A stretch of 64,000 nucleotides of DNA, from contig CALXOL010000004.1 in the NCBI GenBank assembly GCA_944390015.1, positions 1-64,000 of the forward strand, given 5' to 3'. Under the pieces are notes generated by a model. That model had not been told where the DNA came from. It saw only the letters and a program-made list of their open reading frames with translations, and did not search any database. Source of the stretch: an uncultured Spirochaetaceae bacterium (lineage in GTDB: Bacteria; Spirochaetota; Spirochaetia; Sphaerochaetales; Sphaerochaetaceae). Below, piece by piece: positions 50,149 through 57,734 of the stretch. The position numbers and the translations under genes are program-made. Position 1 is the first letter of the stretch. Every line of letters starts with the position of its first letter.

Positions 50149-51327
50149 ATGGATATTCGCCGTATACCACTTTGGGAAGGCAGAAATGCCACCTATATGA
50201 GTAATGACATTATTAACGTAGTTATCGAGGATCAGGGAGAGGTCTGTCTTGAGATTTCTAATACATGCATCACAGGGGCACGGGTCAATCCACTCAGTCT
50301 GCCATATTTCAGGGGTATAGGAAGTGGCGTGCTCTCCGACCCGAATGGCGAATGGTACCAGATGAAGCAGGGGCTCTATCAGGCGGGGGGAAGTTATTTT
50401 ACATTCCCTTATTCCAGCGAGGATCATATAACGAGCAACAATACATACTGGACCGTACGTAAATATGGAACGGAAGAGAATTATGGTGGCGTCTGGCGGC
50501 TTTCCGAGATGAAGAGCAGGGAGGAGGGTAACAGGTATCATCTTGAGAAGGTTGACCTTGTGATTCCTGGTCATCCTGTTCTATATACTGCCATCAGGAT
50601 AACCAATACGGGGGATGAGACGATTTATGCCTCTCCTTCCCATTCTGTAATGCTCGGATCTCCTTTCTTTGAATCGGGTTGTTTCATAGATACCAACGCC
50701 CGTAATTTCTCCGCTTACCACAGGGCGGTCAGGGAAATGGCCACAAACCGTTTCCTCTCAGGTCCGGTTTTTGACGATTTGAAGAAAGCACCTCTTGTGA
50801 AAGGGGGAACGGCAGATGCCTCATATGTTCCACCTCCGACAGGCACGTACGATTATCTTCTGGGCAAGTTCCCAGACAGGGTGAAAACCGGATGGATAAG
50901 CATAATAAACCCACGACTTCAGCAGCTTTTCATCTCATTCACGCCTTCTGATATGCTGGATAGTTTCCCTAACGTCTTCTTAGTGGAGAACTATCTTGGA
51001 CGCATGGATACTCCATGGGCGCTCTATGATGGCGCAACCAGTCAGATCTATAGCCTTTCTTTGGGAATGAATTACGGGCCTAAGCATACGAAGAACTTTA
51101 CAATAGATGCTGGAAAATCGAAGACGCTTTACTATGCGGATGCCTTCCTCGGTTATGAGAATCCGAGGATGAATCTCGGCATATACTCTGTGGAATTCAT
51201 AGAGAAGGGGATATTGCTGAAAAGGACGAAGAGTTCAATCTTCGTCCCCGCTGATCATAATTTTGAAGCTATTTCAAAAGTATCGAAACGCCTCTTTCAG
51301 AATGGCCAGGAATCAGTAAGAGAATAA
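50149..51327 (+). CDS. Conserved hypothetical protein, possibly carbohydrate-binding beta-sandwich
   Basis: 392 residues from ATG 50149 (GAGG 8 nt before). I do not recognise the family with certainty. No signal peptide or membrane segment. The text is strand-rich with many aromatic residues (GVLSDPNGEWYQMKQGLYQA, GSYFTFPYSSEDHITSNNTY, VDLVIPGHPVLYTAIRITNT), reminiscent of galactose-mutarotase-like or glycoside-hydrolase accessory sandwiches. It is divergent from the GH36-like gene with a 48-bp gap, so the two probably share regulation. Its last 31 bp overlap the convergent Ldh2-family gene. Confidence 0.55.
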   Translation: MDIRRIPLWEGRNATYMSNDIINVVIEDQGEVCLEISNTCITGARVNPLSLPYFRGIGSGVLSDPNGEWYQMKQGLYQAGGSYFTFPYSSEDHITSNNTYWTVRKYGTEENYGGVWRLSEMKSREEGNRYHLEKVDLVIPGHPVLYTAIRITNTGDETIYASPSHSVMLGSPFFESGCFIDTNARNFSAYHRAVREMATNRFLSGPVFDDLKKAPLVKGGTADASYVPPPTGTYDYLLGKFPDRVKTGWISIINPRLQQLFISFTPSDMLDSFPNVFLVENYLGRMDTPWALYDGATSQIYSLSLGMNYGPKHTKNFTIDAGKSKTLYYADAFLGYENPRMNLGIYSVEFIEKGILLKRTKSSIFVPADHNFEAISKVSKRLFQNGQESVRE

Positions 51328-52433
51328 CGTGCGGACAGTTCCTTTATTACTTTCTGCAGGGAAGGGGGAACCGGGCAGCCATATTCCTTCCTGATCTGAT
51401 ATGCTTCGTATTCAAGCTCTCCTGCCGTGTATATCCTCTCTTGTCCTGGGGCTTTCTTACTTTCTCTCAGCTCTTTAAGTATTGCCGATGCGATTCTCTT
51501 GAATGTCTCTCTTCCCATGAAGAAATCAGGATCTATGGCAATGAAGAAATGTCCAAGAGGATACGGGATTGCCTTGCCATTCTCATCTTTCCCGTTGAGT
51601 GCCTTCATAAAAGCTCCGTCCTGGAGTGCGGCAGAGAGAATCTCTACGACTGTCGCGTATCCATAGCCTTTATAGCCGGCAGTCTCCGCACCAAGTCCTC
51701 CAAGTGGGGTGAGTGCGGCTTTGCCGAGTGTCAAATCTTTAAGGATTTGCTCTGTATCTGTTCTGGTGTTTCCACTCTCGTCTATGACCCATCCTGGAGG
51801 GATGTCTTTACCCGCTCTTCCGTATACCTCTATCTTACCTCTCTGGCTGACACTTGTCGCACAGTCCAGTACGAATGGGAATGCATCGTTTGTAGGTAGC
51901 CCTATCGTAAGAGGATTCGTTCCAAGCATGTTCTCAACGCCGAAAGTTGGAGCGATCGAAGGGCGTGCATTGGTACCTGTGATACCGATAAGGCTCTCAC
52001 TCGTCGCCATGGTCGCATAGTATCCTGCTATACCGTAATGAGTACTGTTTCTTACAACTGTCATGGCGATTCCGTTTTTCTTTGCCTTGTCTATGGCCAT
52101 TGCCATGGCTTTATGTGAGATTACGTGTCCCATTCCATTATGCCCGTCTATGACCGCAGTCGCTTTTTCTTCTCTTATGATTTCTATGGTAGTAACGGGA
52201 TTAAGTATTCCTTTGTCGATTCTGTCGATATAAATCGGCTTTAATCGTCCGATTCCATGGCTGTCGATTCCTCTTTTGTCGCTCTCAATCAGGACATCTG
52301 CGATGATTTCCGCATCTGCTTTTGGAACGCCGGCACCCATCAAGGCTTCCTTCATAAAGCGCTCAAGCTTATCGAAATGTACGAATACGCAATCACTGTA
52401 TCTATCCAGGTAATCTCTTACTTCTTTTGTCAT
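51297..52433 (-). CDS. Malate/L-lactate dehydrogenase, Ldh2 (YlbC/ComC) family
   Basis: 378 residues. NAD(P)-dependent 2-hydroxyacid (or imino acid) dehydrogenase of the type II malate/lactate family: ESDKRGIDSHGIGRLKPIYI (catalytic His), VVRNSTHYGIAGYYATMA, GTNARPSIAPTFGVENMLGT, LDCATSVSQRGKIEVYGRAG, GYKGYGYATVVEILSAAL. Members reduce pyruvate-like acids, 2,3-diketogulonate, ureidoglycolate or Delta1-piperideine-2-carboxylate, so the substrate is open. GGAGG stands ahead of the ATG. Overlaps the upstream convergent gene by 31 bp. Confidence 0.88.
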   Translation of the reverse strand: MTKEVRDYLDRYSDCVFVHFDKLERFMKEALMGAGVPKADAEIIADVLIESDKRGIDSHGIGRLKPIYIDRIDKGILNPVTTIEIIREEKATAVIDGHNGMGHVISHKAMAMAIDKAKKNGIAMTVVRNSTHYGIAGYYATMATSESLIGITGTNARPSIAPTFGVENMLGTNPLTIGLPTNDAFPFVLDCATSVSQRGKIEVYGRAGKDIPPGWVIDESGNTRTDTEQILKDLTLGKAALTPLGGLGAETAGYKGYGYATVVEILSAALQDGAFMKALNGKDENGKAIPYPLGHFFIAIDPDFFMGRETFKRIASAILKELRESKKAPGQERIYTAGELEYEAYQIRKEYGCPVPPSLQKVIKELSARYSLTDSWPF

Positions 52434-52480
52434 AAAAGCCTCCGAAAACAGTATAAACTACTTTTTCCCGCTTTTGAAAA

Positions 52481-53065
52481 CTAAATACTGATGTAGTCTA
52501 TATACGAGTATCCTGATGGTAGTGAAGCATAAGACGGGGTAGAAAAACGTACTGTGAAGCCGATGAAAGCACCTCCGTAATATGCAAAATACGGCTTGCC
52601 GTAATCTGGAAGGATGGCAGAGAAATAGTTTACCGTGCCCAGCGATGTTCCAATTGATTTCTGATCATTGAAATAGTAGGTCATACCAAGGGTAAGGCCT
52701 CCTCCTACGCCCATGAGTTCTTCTTTGCCGCTTTCCGGGGTGATTATCGTGACCTGAGGCCCCATGATTATGTAGAGGTCAAATCTCTTAGTTAAATTTG
52801 CATTAAAGGCCAGACCGCTCATGAAGGCGAATGAGAAGGTATCGAAAGGTATGCTGAAGGTAAAATCAAGCCTGGTTCCCAGTCCAACATTTAACGGTGT
52901 TCCTTCTACTGGAAAAGTAAAGTAATAGTCCGTATAAAATCCTGTCTCGAAATAGTTATAAGGATCCTCATAAACGCCGCTTATACCGAAACCAGTGAAG
53001 GAATCAGCAAAAATCGAAGTGGAGATTAAAGTTGCAATCAACGCTATCAATAATACTTTTCTCAT
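52481..53065 (-). CDS. Secreted/outer-membrane barrel-like protein of unknown function
   Basis: 194 residues. Signal peptide MRKVLLIALIATLISTSIFADS with cleavage after IFA. The mature part alternates polar and hydrophobic residues in short strands rich in Phe, Tyr and Gly (YFETGFYTDYYFTFPV, LNVGLGTRLDFTFSIP, GVGGGLTLGMTYYFND, PYFAYYGGAFIGFTVRF) and ends ...YIDYISI. This is the pattern of a small outer-membrane beta-barrel, common in spirochaetes. AGGAG precedes the ATG. No close family is recognised. Confidence 0.65.
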   Translation of the reverse strand: MRKVLLIALIATLISTSIFADSFTGFGISGVYEDPYNYFETGFYTDYYFTFPVEGTPLNVGLGTRLDFTFSIPFDTFSFAFMSGLAFNANLTKRFDLYIIMGPQVTIITPESGKEELMGVGGGLTLGMTYYFNDQKSIGTSLGTVNYFSAILPDYGKPYFAYYGGAFIGFTVRFSTPSYASLPSGYSYIDYISI

Positions 53066-53148
53066 TTGAAAAAACTCCTAAGAAGTATTTTTTATAGTAT
53101 GGAGTGCAAGCTGGATATTGTAAATTGTGAAAAATGAAATTTCACATC

Positions 53149-53177
53149 TTGAATAAGAGGTATCTTTCTGCTAAAGT
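53149..53177 (+). promoter_or_regulatory. Putative promoter of tRNA-Cys
   Basis: TTGAAT (53149-53154), 17-bp spacer, TAAAGT (53172-53177), about 18 bp before the tRNA. The spacing is ideal; the boxes are partial matches. Confidence 0.4.
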
Positions 53178-53195
53178 CATTAAAGCTAAAAACAT

Positions 53196-53269
53196 GGTGT
53201 CGTACCCAAGCGGCCTAAGGGAACGGTCTGCAAAACCGTCTTTCAGCGGTTCGAATCCGCTCGACACCT
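53196..53269 (+). tRNA. tRNA-Cys (anticodon GCA)
   Basis: 74 nt. Acceptor GGTGTCG/CGACACC, anticodon stem ACGGT/ACCGT with loop CTGCAAA giving GCA, T arm AGCGG-TTCGAAT-CCGCT, discriminator T as usual for Cys. CCA is not encoded. The last 42 bp are repeated at 58489-58530, so the tRNA is the attachment site of the island. Confidence 0.95.
53228..53269 (+). repeat. attL core (42 bp, inside tRNA-Cys)
   Basis: Identical over 42 bp to 58489-58530. It covers the anticodon loop to the 3' end of the tRNA; the bases on both sides differ between copies, which defines the repeat exactly. Confidence 0.93.
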
Positions 53270-53342
53270 ATATTGTAAGCCTCTTTCCAGTAACGATTTA
53301 TCTTATTTGGTGGTAGGAAATCTGTTACTAGGAGAAAGGCAC

Positions 53343-53364
53343 TGTGACTAAATCTGTGACTAAA
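53343..53364 (+). repeat. Arm-type repeats TGTGACTAAA, left end
   Basis: TGTGACTAAA at 53343-53352 and 53355-53364, period 12 bp, between attL and the integrase gene. The same pair in the same orientation lies near attR (58348-58369). They are likely arm-binding sites for the tyrosine integrase. Confidence 0.6.
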
Positions 53365-53429
53365 AATGAGGTTGCAAAATCTCGTACGTTAAGCAATTTC
53401 TCCCTTCTTTTGCACTACAGGAGGGAGCG

Positions 53430-54668
53430 ATGAAATCAAGATTTTATGTATTCAAACGCAAGACAGGATTAAAAACCCCTTCTTTCTACGTGAGGTTTAC
53501 CCCGTTATCTCAAAAATACAACTATGTTGTTAAAAGCATAGACAGGCTTAATGAGCAGCTGTCTTTCTCTTATGGGGAAAGGAAGATAACGAAAAGATAT
53601 GAAGCCATAGCAATTGCCGAAGAGGCTTTAAAAAGGGATATGGTCTTTCATAGCAATTCGGATAGAGAGAAAAAGTCATGCTTTAATGACTATGTCTGTC
53701 TCATATGGGATTATGAGAAATCCCCCTATATAAGAAGGAAGCTTAAAGAAAAGCCTGATAGTATCACAAGAAAACACGTTGATGATATCTCTAGGGCTTT
53801 TCAGTTGCACGCAATGCCTTATATCCCCTCTAAGCTGCTGTTGTCTGAATTTACCCCGTCTACAGTAGAAAAGATAAAAGACAGAATGCTTGATGATGGA
53901 CTTTCCAGCTCTACTATCAACAAGGTGGTGCAAGCAATTCGCACTGCTGTAAAAGAGGCTTACAGGGTAGGAGATATAAAGGACAACATTGCAGACAGGA
54001 TCATAAACGTTACAAGCAATCAGGAGAAGGAAAGGGGAATCCCTTCTACAGATGAAGTAAAAAAACTATTGGACTATCTCAATGACTGTTACCCCGTAGG
54101 AGAATATGATAGGGCTTATTATCTCATAACTGCTATTGCTGTTTTCACAGGCATGAGAGAGGCAGAAATAAGAACGCTACACGCAAACGCTATCCATTTG
54201 CACGAGAAGACGGCAATCATAGATGTAGAATACTCATATAACCCGAAAGACAAGCTTAAATGCACGAAAAACAGAAAGAAGCGTAATGTAACAATTCCTT
54301 TAAGTCTTGCTATAGAAATCTTGGATTATTCAGGCTGTAATCCGATAGATGGAGGCTTTATCTTCTGGAGCGTTAAGAATCCAGGTAAGCCGATATCTAC
54401 AAATGCGATATTGAATCACTTCTACTCAGCATTAGAGGCAATCGGGGTAGACTACAAGGAAAGAAACATAGTCTTTCATTCTTTAAGGCATTATTTCACC
54501 TCCACAATTCAGGAAGAATTGACCTCTGATGAAGCCAGACGCTTGCTAGGACACTCTTCTTTAAAGATGACGGATCATTACACTCATGAGACTACAGAAC
54601 ATCTTTTAAAGATGGATGTTGTCAGAGAGAAGGCTATACCTTCTTCAATGCTCAATGGAGGTGTTTGA
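53430..54668 (+). CDS. int: Tyrosine recombinase (site-specific integrase)
   Basis: 412 residues. N-terminal arm-binding region, SAM-like core-binding domain (TPSTVEKIKDRMLDDGLSSS, TINKVVQAIRTAVKEAYRVG), then the catalytic domain. Catalytic Arg is in AVFTGMREAEIRTLHANA, Lys/beta-hairpin in KCTKNRKKRNVTIPL, His-x-x-Arg in VFHSLRHYFTST, second His in RRLLGHSSLKMTDHYTH, where the final Tyr nucleophile also lies. All residues are present, so it should be active. It sits next to attL with arm-type repeats in its leader and directs insertion into tRNA-Cys. Three TTACCCCGT copies are inside the gene. Confidence 0.95.
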   Translation: MKSRFYVFKRKTGLKTPSFYVRFTPLSQKYNYVVKSIDRLNEQLSFSYGERKITKRYEAIAIAEEALKRDMVFHSNSDREKKSCFNDYVCLIWDYEKSPYIRRKLKEKPDSITRKHVDDISRAFQLHAMPYIPSKLLLSEFTPSTVEKIKDRMLDDGLSSSTINKVVQAIRTAVKEAYRVGDIKDNIADRIINVTSNQEKERGIPSTDEVKKLLDYLNDCYPVGEYDRAYYLITAIAVFTGMREAEIRTLHANAIHLHEKTAIIDVEYSYNPKDKLKCTKNRKKRNVTIPLSLAIEILDYSGCNPIDGGFIFWSVKNPGKPISTNAILNHFYSALEAIGVDYKERNIVFHSLRHYFTSTIQEELTSDEARRLLGHSSLKMTDHYTHETTEHLLKMDVVREKAIPSSMLNGGV

Positions 54669-54669
54669 T

Positions 54670-55254
54670 ATGGCCAGAGCAAGGGATAACAACACAATAC
54701 CTTTTGACCGCAACCGAATAATAAACGGGGTAATGTATTCAATTCCTGAAATGAAAGAGAAGGCTTTAAACATAATCGACAATTCAACAAAAACAATGGA
54801 AGAGAGCTATAGCAGAAATAAAGGGAGATGGGAGCTTTATATCTTGGGTGATTATGATTTTGAGATGGATTTAGAAGATATAATCAGTAGAAATCTCCAC
54901 ACGCTGGGAATGAAATTAGATAAGGCAGATAGATTAAGAGGAGATGTTTTAAACGCTGTCTGTGAAGCTGATAAAACGCTTAGAATGCTATGGAAATGTA
55001 CGGGGGAAAAGCAAGATACCCTGAGAAGAGAAGTTACCCCGTTTTTATCCCCTTCTGAAAGTAGATTGTTTGAAAAGCTTTTAGAGAGAAATACAAAGTT
55101 TCTTGAATTTGTGAATAGATCCATGGAGAGGGCTTTAGCAAAGATTTATATCAAGGCTGAAATTTTAACGGAAACATTAGAAATGGAAAGAGAGTTAAGA
55201 AATATAAGAGAAGGGGGCGAGGATGGCGAATGGCTGGAGAAAAGAGAACAATAG
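54670..55254 (+). CDS. Island protein of unknown function (helical)
   Basis: 194 residues from ATG 54670, just after the integrase stop, with GGAGG 8 nt upstream. Mostly charged helical text (EMKEKALNIIDNSTKTMEES, LDKADRLRGDVLNAVCEADK, FEKLLERNTKFLEFVNRSME), coiled-coil-like towards the C-terminus. No membrane segment and no motif I recognise. One inverse TTACCCCGT copy (54725) and one direct copy (55034) lie in it. Overlapping coupling with the next unknown gene suggests the two proteins act together. Confidence 0.55.
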   Translation: MARARDNNTIPFDRNRIINGVMYSIPEMKEKALNIIDNSTKTMEESYSRNKGRWELYILGDYDFEMDLEDIISRNLHTLGMKLDKADRLRGDVLNAVCEADKTLRMLWKCTGEKQDTLRREVTPFLSPSESRLFEKLLERNTKFLEFVNRSMERALAKIYIKAEILTETLEMERELRNIREGGEDGEWLEKREQ

Positions 55255-55931
55255 ATAGAATTGTTAATTTCTTTATTGAAAACTCTTTTTTGAGTTTGTG
55301 TCATGTGCATAGTTGTAGCGAAAATGAAGGGGATACTCTTTGGGGAGGGGTTTATTATGATGAATTTTCTTCTGAAGAAACTTTTGATGTTCCATTAGAA
55401 AAAATGCATATCTTGGAGGACATAGAAGAATTGAATAACCATTTAAATACCCTTATTTGTGGATTCGATTCTTTTTCAAAAAGATTTTGTGATATTTTGG
55501 TGAAAGAAGATTCTTGCTTATCGGATAAAGATAAGAATAACGTAAAGAAATTCTTTAGAGATTATATGCTAAGTGAAGAAGTCAATTCCATTTCCCGTCT
55601 AATTAGAAATATATATCTTGAAGTAAGTAATATGGAAAAACTTGCAAAACTTGCTATTGGTGATAACAAAGAATCAGCTTATGGTTTAGCCGTTAAACAT
55701 GGTCTTTTACAAGAAAAAGATGGTACTTATACGCCTATTTTTGAAGATGGAAAGAAAGGGCTGAAAAATGTGTTAGAAAGATGGTATGTACTCTCTTTAG
55801 ATTATAAAATCCCTATGCCTACTGCTAAAGAGATTGCCCAAAAAATAAGCAATCCAGACGGAAAGAGTTACAAGGAAAGTACAATAGGAAAATACTTGGA
55901 ACATTTTAGAATTTTAAGAAGTTACAATTAG
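55230..55931 (+). CDS. Island protein of unknown function with C-terminal HTH-like segment
   Basis: 233 residues; starts 25 bp inside the preceding gene. A+T-rich. Early Cys/His residues (LSLCHVHSCSEN), a helical middle (NVKKFFRDYMLSEEVNSISR, LIRNIYLEVSNMEKLAKLAI) and an end that reads like a winged-helix unit (TAKEIAQKISNPDGKSYKES, TIGKYLEHFRILRSY). It could bind DNA, for instance the tandem repeats that follow 16 bp after its stop, but this is inference. No family recognised. Confidence 0.55.
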   Translation: MAGEKRTIDRIVNFFIENSFLSLCHVHSCSENEGDTLWGGVYYDEFSSEETFDVPLEKMHILEDIEELNNHLNTLICGFDSFSKRFCDILVKEDSCLSDKDKNNVKKFFRDYMLSEEVNSISRLIRNIYLEVSNMEKLAKLAIGDNKESAYGLAVKHGLLQEKDGTYTPIFEDGKKGLKNVLERWYVLSLDYKIPMPTAKEIAQKISNPDGKSYKESTIGKYLEHFRILRSYN

Positions 55932-55946
55932 AATTACGGGAAAATT

Positions 55947-55980
55947 GGAATAAATTCGGAATAAATTCGGAATAATTTTC
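55947..55980 (+). repeat. Tandem 11-bp iteron-like repeats
   Basis: GGAATAAATTC at 55947-55957 and 55958-55968, then a weaker GGAATAATTTT at 55969-55979. They lie about 100 bp before the Xis-like/RepA-like operon. Tandem repeats in this position are typical of a Rep-binding origin or of an operator for the operon. The remaining bases to 56079 are A+T-rich without another clear feature, apart from AGTAGGAGG before the next ATG. Confidence 0.55.
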
Positions 55981-56079
55981 GAATTACTTTTTCCTTCTAT
56001 TTGTTTATGGTCATAGTTGTCTTACCACCAAATAAGACAAAACGTTACAAAGACCACAAAATAAGTAGGAGGATTTTTT

Positions 56080-56271
56080 ATGGAAAAATTGTTAGGTCTA
56101 AAAGAAGCAGCTGGAATGCTAGGCGTTAAGCAGTCCACCCTCAGGAAATGGGTTTACTTAGGCAATGTGGAATACTGCAAAGTCGGCGGTATGTTGAAAT
56201 TCACGGAAGCACAGATCAAGGCGTGTATCAAAACATATTCTTTCTCAAAGTCGCATAAGAAGGAGGCTTGA
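56080..56271 (+). CDS. Excisionase-like HTH protein (MerR/HTH_17 type)
   Basis: 63 residues. LLGLKEAAGMLGVKQSTLRK, WVYLGNVEYCKVGGMLKF is the HTH_17 'DNA-binding, excisionase family' pattern: helix-turn-helix followed by a short wing (KVGGMLKF). AGTAGGAGG precedes the ATG by 7 nt. It ends 1 bp before the RepA-like gene. As the only small HTH protein of the element it is the likely Xis, or the activator of the replication gene. Confidence 0.8.
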   Translation: MEKLLGLKEAAGMLGVKQSTLRKWVYLGNVEYCKVGGMLKFTEAQIKACIKTYSFSKSHKKEA

Positions 56272-56272
56272 T

Positions 56273-57424
56273 ATGAAGGGGGATGTTGTTAAAAAATCCC
56301 CCTCCAAAGCTGGAGAAGGGGATAAAAATTCTTTGTATAATAATAGCTCTTTTATTTTAAAAGGAGAACATAAAGAACGACTAAAGTTAGCTGATAGGTC
56401 TTGGCGTGAGTCTGAGAGAGTTGTAGACAGATGGCTTATACATGAAATTATCCCCTCTAAAGGCGCAGGGATGTTGCATGGTTTATCTGGTTCTTATAAG
56501 ACATATGTAGCTTTAGACATTGCTTGTCATATCGCTACTGGAACCGCCTACCATGGGTTTAAAACGCAACAAGGGGGAGTTCTCTTTATAGAAGGCGAAG
56601 GCGATGGGCTTGGGATAAAGCAAAGAATCAATGCTTGGCTCGATTTTCACCTAGACGCATCACCTTCTAGTTTGCTGGATAATATAGAATTTTTGAATTT
56701 TGAATTCATAAGCCAATTAAAGTTTAGAAAAAATAACGAAGTATTATGTTGGCTGACAGAAGGCATAAAGGCAGAAGGTTCTAACATAAAATTGATTGTT
56801 GTTGACACTCAATCTGTTTTTAACGTTGGAGATGAAAATAAAGAAGAAACGGCAAAGGATTTTGTTGAGACTTGTAAGTATGTTTCTGTTGAATTGGGCT
56901 GTAATGTATTGTTCATTCATCATGATGGGAAAAATAGCGAGGTGTCATCAGGGCAGACCTATAGAGGCTCTTCTGCATTCTATGCAAATAGTGACTATTC
57001 GTTAAAATTGAAAGTAAAGCCAGGGATGATTAATCATGCCTATCTGGAAATTGAAAAAATGAGACAGTCCAAAAGTAATTATTCTTTTGAAGTAGGGTTG
57101 AGCGAAATCACTTTTGAAGAAGGATATGGATCTAGTCTTGCCGTAACATCTTTGACATGCTGCGAGAATGTTGACCTCTCACGAAACAATGACAAGAGAA
57201 TTGTTTTTGAAGATTTCCTTAAGTATTGTTCTTTGAATAAAGGTGATACATTCGGATATGAAGACTTTAAATCATGGAGAGAATCAAAAGGGGATGATGA
57301 TGAATCTATACGAAGAGCCTTCAATGATAAGAATAGATTCATAGACAGATGGTTAGAGCAATCTTATATCGCTCGAGTTGATAGTGGTTTTCAGGGGACA
57401 AAACGCAAATTCAACGTAGTTTGA
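56273..57424 (+). CDS. RepA-like AAA ATPase (AAA_25, replicative-helicase type)
   Basis: 383 residues. Walker A variant MLHGLSGSYKTYVALDIACH (GSYKT instead of GSGKT; the Lys and Thr are kept and this variant is seen in related phage proteins). Then GGVLFIEGEGDGLGIKQRIN, Walker B LIVVDTQSVFNVGDENKEE, LFIHHDGKN and GQTYRGSSAFYANSDYSLKL. This is the hexameric RecA-fold seen in RSF1010 RepA and phage/satellite primase-helicases. The C-terminal 90 residues look like a helical, winged-helix domain. It probably unwinds the excised element for replication. Confidence 0.85.
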   Translation: MKGDVVKKSPSKAGEGDKNSLYNNSSFILKGEHKERLKLADRSWRESERVVDRWLIHEIIPSKGAGMLHGLSGSYKTYVALDIACHIATGTAYHGFKTQQGGVLFIEGEGDGLGIKQRINAWLDFHLDASPSSLLDNIEFLNFEFISQLKFRKNNEVLCWLTEGIKAEGSNIKLIVVDTQSVFNVGDENKEETAKDFVETCKYVSVELGCNVLFIHHDGKNSEVSSGQTYRGSSAFYANSDYSLKLKVKPGMINHAYLEIEKMRQSKSNYSFEVGLSEITFEEGYGSSLAVTSLTCCENVDLSRNNDKRIVFEDFLKYCSLNKGDTFGYEDFKSWRESKGDDDESIRRAFNDKNRFIDRWLEQSYIARVDSGFQGTKRKFNVV

Positions 57425-57433
57425 AGGCAACTA

Positions 57434-57468
57434 ACTAACTATTCCTATATATTGTTTAGATAGTTAGT
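57434..57468 (+). terminator. Inverted repeat, probable terminator of the RepA-like gene
   Basis: ACTAACTAT (57434-57442) and ATAGTTAGT (57460-57468) pair perfectly, with partial extension outward. A T-rich stretch (GTTGTTTT) follows. It begins 10 bp after the stop. Confidence 0.5.
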
Positions 57469-57503
57469 CGGTTAGGTTGTTTTACTCTAATACGCAACAC
57501 AAA

Positions 57504-57581
57504 ACGGGGTAAGAGAGGAGTTGACGGCGTGGCGCACTTGATTAACAGTGTATTACGCTGGAAGTACCTACCTTACCCCGT
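57504..57581. other. Structured non-coding segment bounded by inverted TTACCCCGT motifs
   Basis: ACGGGGTAAG (57504-57513) and CTTACCCCGT (57572-57581) form a 10-bp inverted repeat. Inside are GCGT/ACGC and CACT/AGTG pairs around GATTAAC. There is no reading frame. The whole could fold as one branched stem, fitting a single-strand origin, a protein-bound cruciform or a small RNA. The outer arms are two of the element's eight TTACCCCGT words. Confidence 0.45.
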
Positions 57582-57629
57582 GTATCATTAGGGTACACCC
57601 TTATGAGATATTTGATTTAGTCTGTTTTG

Positions 57630-57715
57630 TGTATCAATAAAGTTACTTTTATGATACATAAATATATCAAAATTCATTTAAGCTCTATTGAGATATATTG
57701 AGATATATATTACTC
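57630..57715. promoter_or_regulatory. Candidate resolution (res) site upstream of the serine recombinase
   Basis: Dyads TGTATCA/TGATACA (57630-57636 with 57652-57658) and TGATA/TATCA (57652-57669) are followed by direct TTGAGATATA repeats (about 57689-57710). Serine resolvases usually bind several imperfect dyads directly upstream of their gene, and autoregulate there. The boundaries are approximate. Confidence 0.4.
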
Positions 57716-57734
57716 TATTATTAAGGGGTCTTAG

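Noticed and set aside
54421-54460. A ninth TTACCCCGT copy (CGGGGTAG in the integrase gene)
   Set aside because: It differs at the last base of the motif, so it was not counted among the eight exact copies.
55947-55980. CRISPR-like array in the island
   Set aside because: The repeats are 11 bp and directly adjacent, with no spacers. No CRISPR array was seen anywhere in the window.
56273-57424. GSYKT Walker A read as a broken P-loop
   Set aside because: The Lys-Thr pair is intact and this variant occurs in related phage-type ATPases, so it is not evidence of a pseudogene.
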